A DNA stretch of 19,512 bases from an uncultured Lachnospiraceae bacterium (GTDB lineage: Bacteria > Bacillota > Clostridia > Lachnospirales > Lachnospiraceae), in assembly GCA_905236545.1 (NCBI GenBank), contig CAJOQO010000131.1:1-19512 (forward strand), written 5' to 3'. How positions within the stretch are numbered: position 1 is the stretch's first letter; each line of letters starts with the position of its first letter. Under the pieces are notes generated by a model. That model saw only the letters and a list, made by a program, of their open reading frames with translations. It made no database searches and was not told the DNA's origin. A program made the position numbers and the translations under genes. Of the stretch, positions 17,254 to 19,512 are shown piece by piece.

Positions 17254-19485
17254 ATGATTCAGAAAAAGGACAGAAGCTTCACCTGGTGTATCCTGCTTTC
17301 CGCAGTGATGGGACTTCTGTGTTTTGGGTTCTTTGCCTGGAGAAGCGGCGGATTTTTCACCCTCATGGACGACTTCAACTCACAGGAGCTGACCTTTCCC
17401 GCAGCGCTCCAGGAGGCCTTCAAGGGCGGCGGCACCGGTCCCTGGTTCTGGAACCTGGATCTGGGGGCGTCGGTGGTGACGGGCTTCAGCTTCTACAATC
17501 TCGGGAGCGTCTTCTATTGGATCAGCTTTCTCTTCCCGAAGACATTTTTCCCCTATCTTGTCCCGTTTCTGTTTGTTCTGAAATACGTTGTCGCATCAGC
17601 GACGGCGTTCTGTTATCTGCGGTATTTTATCAAGGATGGGAAAATCACGCTGATTGCGGCGCTGCTGTATGCGTATTCCGGATTCCAGACAACGAACATT
17701 CTATTCTATCATTTTCATGATGTAGTTGCGTTTTTCCCGCTTCTGCTTCTCAGCCTTGAGAGGATGATGGAGTCGAAAAAAGCGCGGCCTTTCTTTATCT
17801 TCGCCGTATTTCTGAACTGTGTCACGAACTACTTTTTCTTTATCCAGGAGGTGATCTTCCTCGTTCTCTATTTCCTGTTCCGGTTTTCCGGGCGCCCGCT
17901 GAAGAAGCTTGCGGCGGATGCGCTGTGGTGCATCCTGTGCGGCGCGGTCGGGGTTGGGATGGCGGCATTTTTGTTTGTGCCCAGCATCAGATTTGTCATG
18001 TCCAATACAAGGAGCAGCTCGAACCTTTACTTATCGAATCTGATCGATGATACGAGAAAGCTCCTGTTCCGGGTCAAAGGGATGATTCTGCCCGGCGACA
18101 ATATGAGCGACCAGAGCATACTGATCAGTCAGAACTGGTCTTCCACGTCCTGTTACCTGCCCTTCTTCGGGCTGTCCTTCGTGCTGGCGTATCTCGCGAA
18201 GAAGAAAAACTGGCTGAAATACCTGATTCTGGTGCTGCTTCTGGTTTCGTTCTCGCCGCTTCTGCAGTCAGGCTTCCTGCTCTTTACCGCTTCGTACCAG
18301 CGCTGGTGGTATATGCTTGTCCTGATGATGTCGCTGGCAACGGCTTATGTTCTGGAGGACTGGAGATCGTACCAGCTGCCGCGTTATCTGGCAGGTTACG
18401 CGGTCTTTCTTGTCATTTTCTATCTGGCCATGACGCTTCTGCCCTGGTCTAAGGACAGCGGGAGCCTTGTATTCCACGGGAAACGGTTCCTTCTCTTCAC
18501 GGGGATCGCGCTGCTGGGCGTGCTGATCCTGTATGGCATGGTGAAGCTGGGCCGTGTCGGCAGCAGCGCCATTGCCGCCTGCGTGGTGGCGTTCTGCGTG
18601 GGAACCACAGCTTTGACGATCCATTTTTACCGCTCGGGCGCAGATGCCGGGGACGTCAGGGAGCGTTATACGCTGGGGACGAAGCTGACGCTGCCGGATG
18701 ACCAGTACCGGTACAACACGACGGACAACCTTCTGACCCTGACGGGAGGAGCGTCCGGGCTGGGTGCATTCAGCTCGACGATGGAGCCTTCTTCCCTGCG
18801 ATTCGACGCGCTCTTTGGCCACCATGGGGGGATGTACACGACGAACAAGAGGATCCCCGGCCTTCCGGAGCTTCTGGGCGGAAAGTTTTACGTGACGGAG
18901 GATCCGGGCGAAGCTTCTGTCCTGGAAACGGTATCCGCCTGCGGCAGGACCTGGTATGTCTGTGAGGGGGAGGCGTGCCCGATCGGCTATTCCGTAAGCA
19001 GCTATATTCCCCGGAAGAAACTCAAAAAGCTTGATCTGGACAGAAGGCCTGCGGCGCTCATGAACACCATGGTGATCGAACGATCGGAAGAAGAGAAGGT
19101 TGAAAATGATTTTCCGGAGGCGGATCCGGCTTCTTTGAATCTCCAGGCTCCCATCGGGGAGCAGGTCAGAGGAACGGTCGAACGGGCTGTGCGTTCCTTT
19201 GCGAGAGATGCGCATGGCTTCACCTGCAGGACCGATTATCCGGAGAAACGTCTGGTGTTCTTTACCGTACCGTGGAGCAGCGGCTGGAGTGCGTATGTGG
19301 ATGGAGAAGAGGCTGATGTGATCAATGCCGGCGGCATGATGGGCCTGAGTGTCCCGGCCGGAGCGCACGCGATTGAATACCGTTATCATACGCCGGGGAT
19401 GAAGGAAGGCCTTATTCTGACAGCCGCGGGCTGGATGCTTTTCCTGCTTCTGGTTCTGTACGGATTTCTCCGGCGCGGCTTGTAA
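17254..19485 (+). CDS. YfhO-family polytopic membrane protein (probable surface-polymer glycosyltransferase)
   Basis: This 743-aa protein has a first membrane helix at about 11-29 and many further helices up to about 460. An extracytoplasmic region (about 465-715) follows, and a last helix ends at the C-terminus. The loop after helix 1 contains MDDFNSQ, acidic residues placed as in GT-C transferases. The closing TVPWSSGWSAYVDGEEADV and GAHAIEYRYHTPG are the YfhO C-terminal signature. In Bacillus subtilis, YfhO works with CsbB to put GlcNAc on lipoteichoic acid. The same job with a different acceptor is inferred here from the adjacent GT2 gene. I use the ATG at 17254 with GGGAGGA at 17236-17242. 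An in-frame ATG at 17215 lies inside the upstream gene. Only 27 bases follow the stop, with no terminator visible. Confidence 0.85.
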   Translation: MIQKKDRSFTWCILLSAVMGLLCFGFFAWRSGGFFTLMDDFNSQELTFPAALQEAFKGGGTGPWFWNLDLGASVVTGFSFYNLGSVFYWISFLFPKTFFPYLVPFLFVLKYVVASATAFCYLRYFIKDGKITLIAALLYAYSGFQTTNILFYHFHDVVAFFPLLLLSLERMMESKKARPFFIFAVFLNCVTNYFFFIQEVIFLVLYFLFRFSGRPLKKLAADALWCILCGAVGVGMAAFLFVPSIRFVMSNTRSSSNLYLSNLIDDTRKLLFRVKGMILPGDNMSDQSILISQNWSSTSCYLPFFGLSFVLAYLAKKKNWLKYLILVLLLVSFSPLLQSGFLLFTASYQRWWYMLVLMMSLATAYVLEDWRSYQLPRYLAGYAVFLVIFYLAMTLLPWSKDSGSLVFHGKRFLLFTGIALLGVLILYGMVKLGRVGSSAIAACVVAFCVGTTALTIHFYRSGADAGDVRERYTLGTKLTLPDDQYRYNTTDNLLTLTGGASGLGAFSSTMEPSSLRFDALFGHHGGMYTTNKRIPGLPELLGGKFYVTEDPGEASVLETVSACGRTWYVCEGEACPIGYSVSSYIPRKKLKKLDLDRRPAALMNTMVIERSEEEKVENDFPEADPASLNLQAPIGEQVRGTVERAVRSFARDAHGFTCRTDYPEKRLVFFTVPWSSGWSAYVDGEEADVINAGGMMGLSVPAGAHAIEYRYHTPGMKEGLILTAAGWMLFLLLVLYGFLRRGL

Positions 19486-19512
19486 CGTATGCCCCGGCCT
19501 GCGGATGGCTTC

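Noticed and set aside
18268..19389. Minus-strand open frame of about 373 codons opposite the YfhO-family gene
   Set aside because: The plus-strand protein shows clear YfhO C-terminal features in the same region. The antisense product has no recognisable motif.

Overview
This 19.5 kb window is GC-rich for a Firmicute (by eye in the mid-to-upper 50s % GC). It is densely coding, and every supported gene lies on the + strand. It most resembles a strictly anaerobic Clostridia chromosome, probably Lachnospiraceae-like. The reasons are an Enterococcus/Clostridia-type V-ATPase operon with purine-rich Shine-Dalgarno sites, an oxygen-sensitive class III ribonucleotide reductase with its activase, and a CsbB/YfhO-like envelope glycosylation pair. 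No rRNA, tRNA, CRISPR array, insertion sequence or prophage gene is visible. The taxonomic statement is inference.

Region 1 (about 100-3797) is a three-gene cassette with its own putative promoter and a good rho-independent terminator. Gene 1 is a MotA/TolQ/ExbB-type channel protein with a very long helical cytoplasmic tail. Gene 2 is a MotB/OmpA-type peptidoglycan-binding partner whose single membrane helix starts with the expected Asp and which carries a long heptad-repeat stalk. Gene 3 is a small, extremely Lys/Ala-rich basic protein with a fresh 36-bp tandem duplication. The first two resemble the ZorA/ZorB motor of Zorya anti-phage systems, but no ZorC, ZorD or ZorE is visible. I regard this as the least-described part of the window.

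Region 2 (3804-12676) is a complete V/A-type ATPase operon in the order stalk G/H, I(a), K(c), E, C(d), F, A, B, D, the same core order as the Enterococcus hirae ntp operon. It starts at a near-consensus extended -10 promoter, has a GC hairpin just ahead of the first Shine-Dalgarno, and ends in a strong terminator. The c subunit keeps the residues that bind Na+ in E. hirae NtpK, so a Na+-coupled enzyme is likely.

Region 3 (12716-16133) is nrdD-nrdG, the anaerobic ribonucleotide reductase and its radical-SAM activase. The reductase carries an unusual C-terminal fusion: an Ala/Gly-rich repetitive linker followed by a glutaredoxin/NrdH-like domain with a CPKC motif. A weak pair of NrdR-like boxes overlaps the promoter.

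Region 4 (16188-19485) is a GtrB/CsbB-like polyprenyl-phosphate glycosyltransferase followed closely by a YfhO-family polytopic membrane protein. Together they are expected to make a lipid-linked sugar and transfer it to a cell-surface polymer. No terminator is visible between nrdG and this pair.

No stretch longer than 300 bases lacks a gene. The largest gaps (1-187, 1982-2123, 3712-3908, 12604-12831) hold the promoters, terminators and hairpins listed below.
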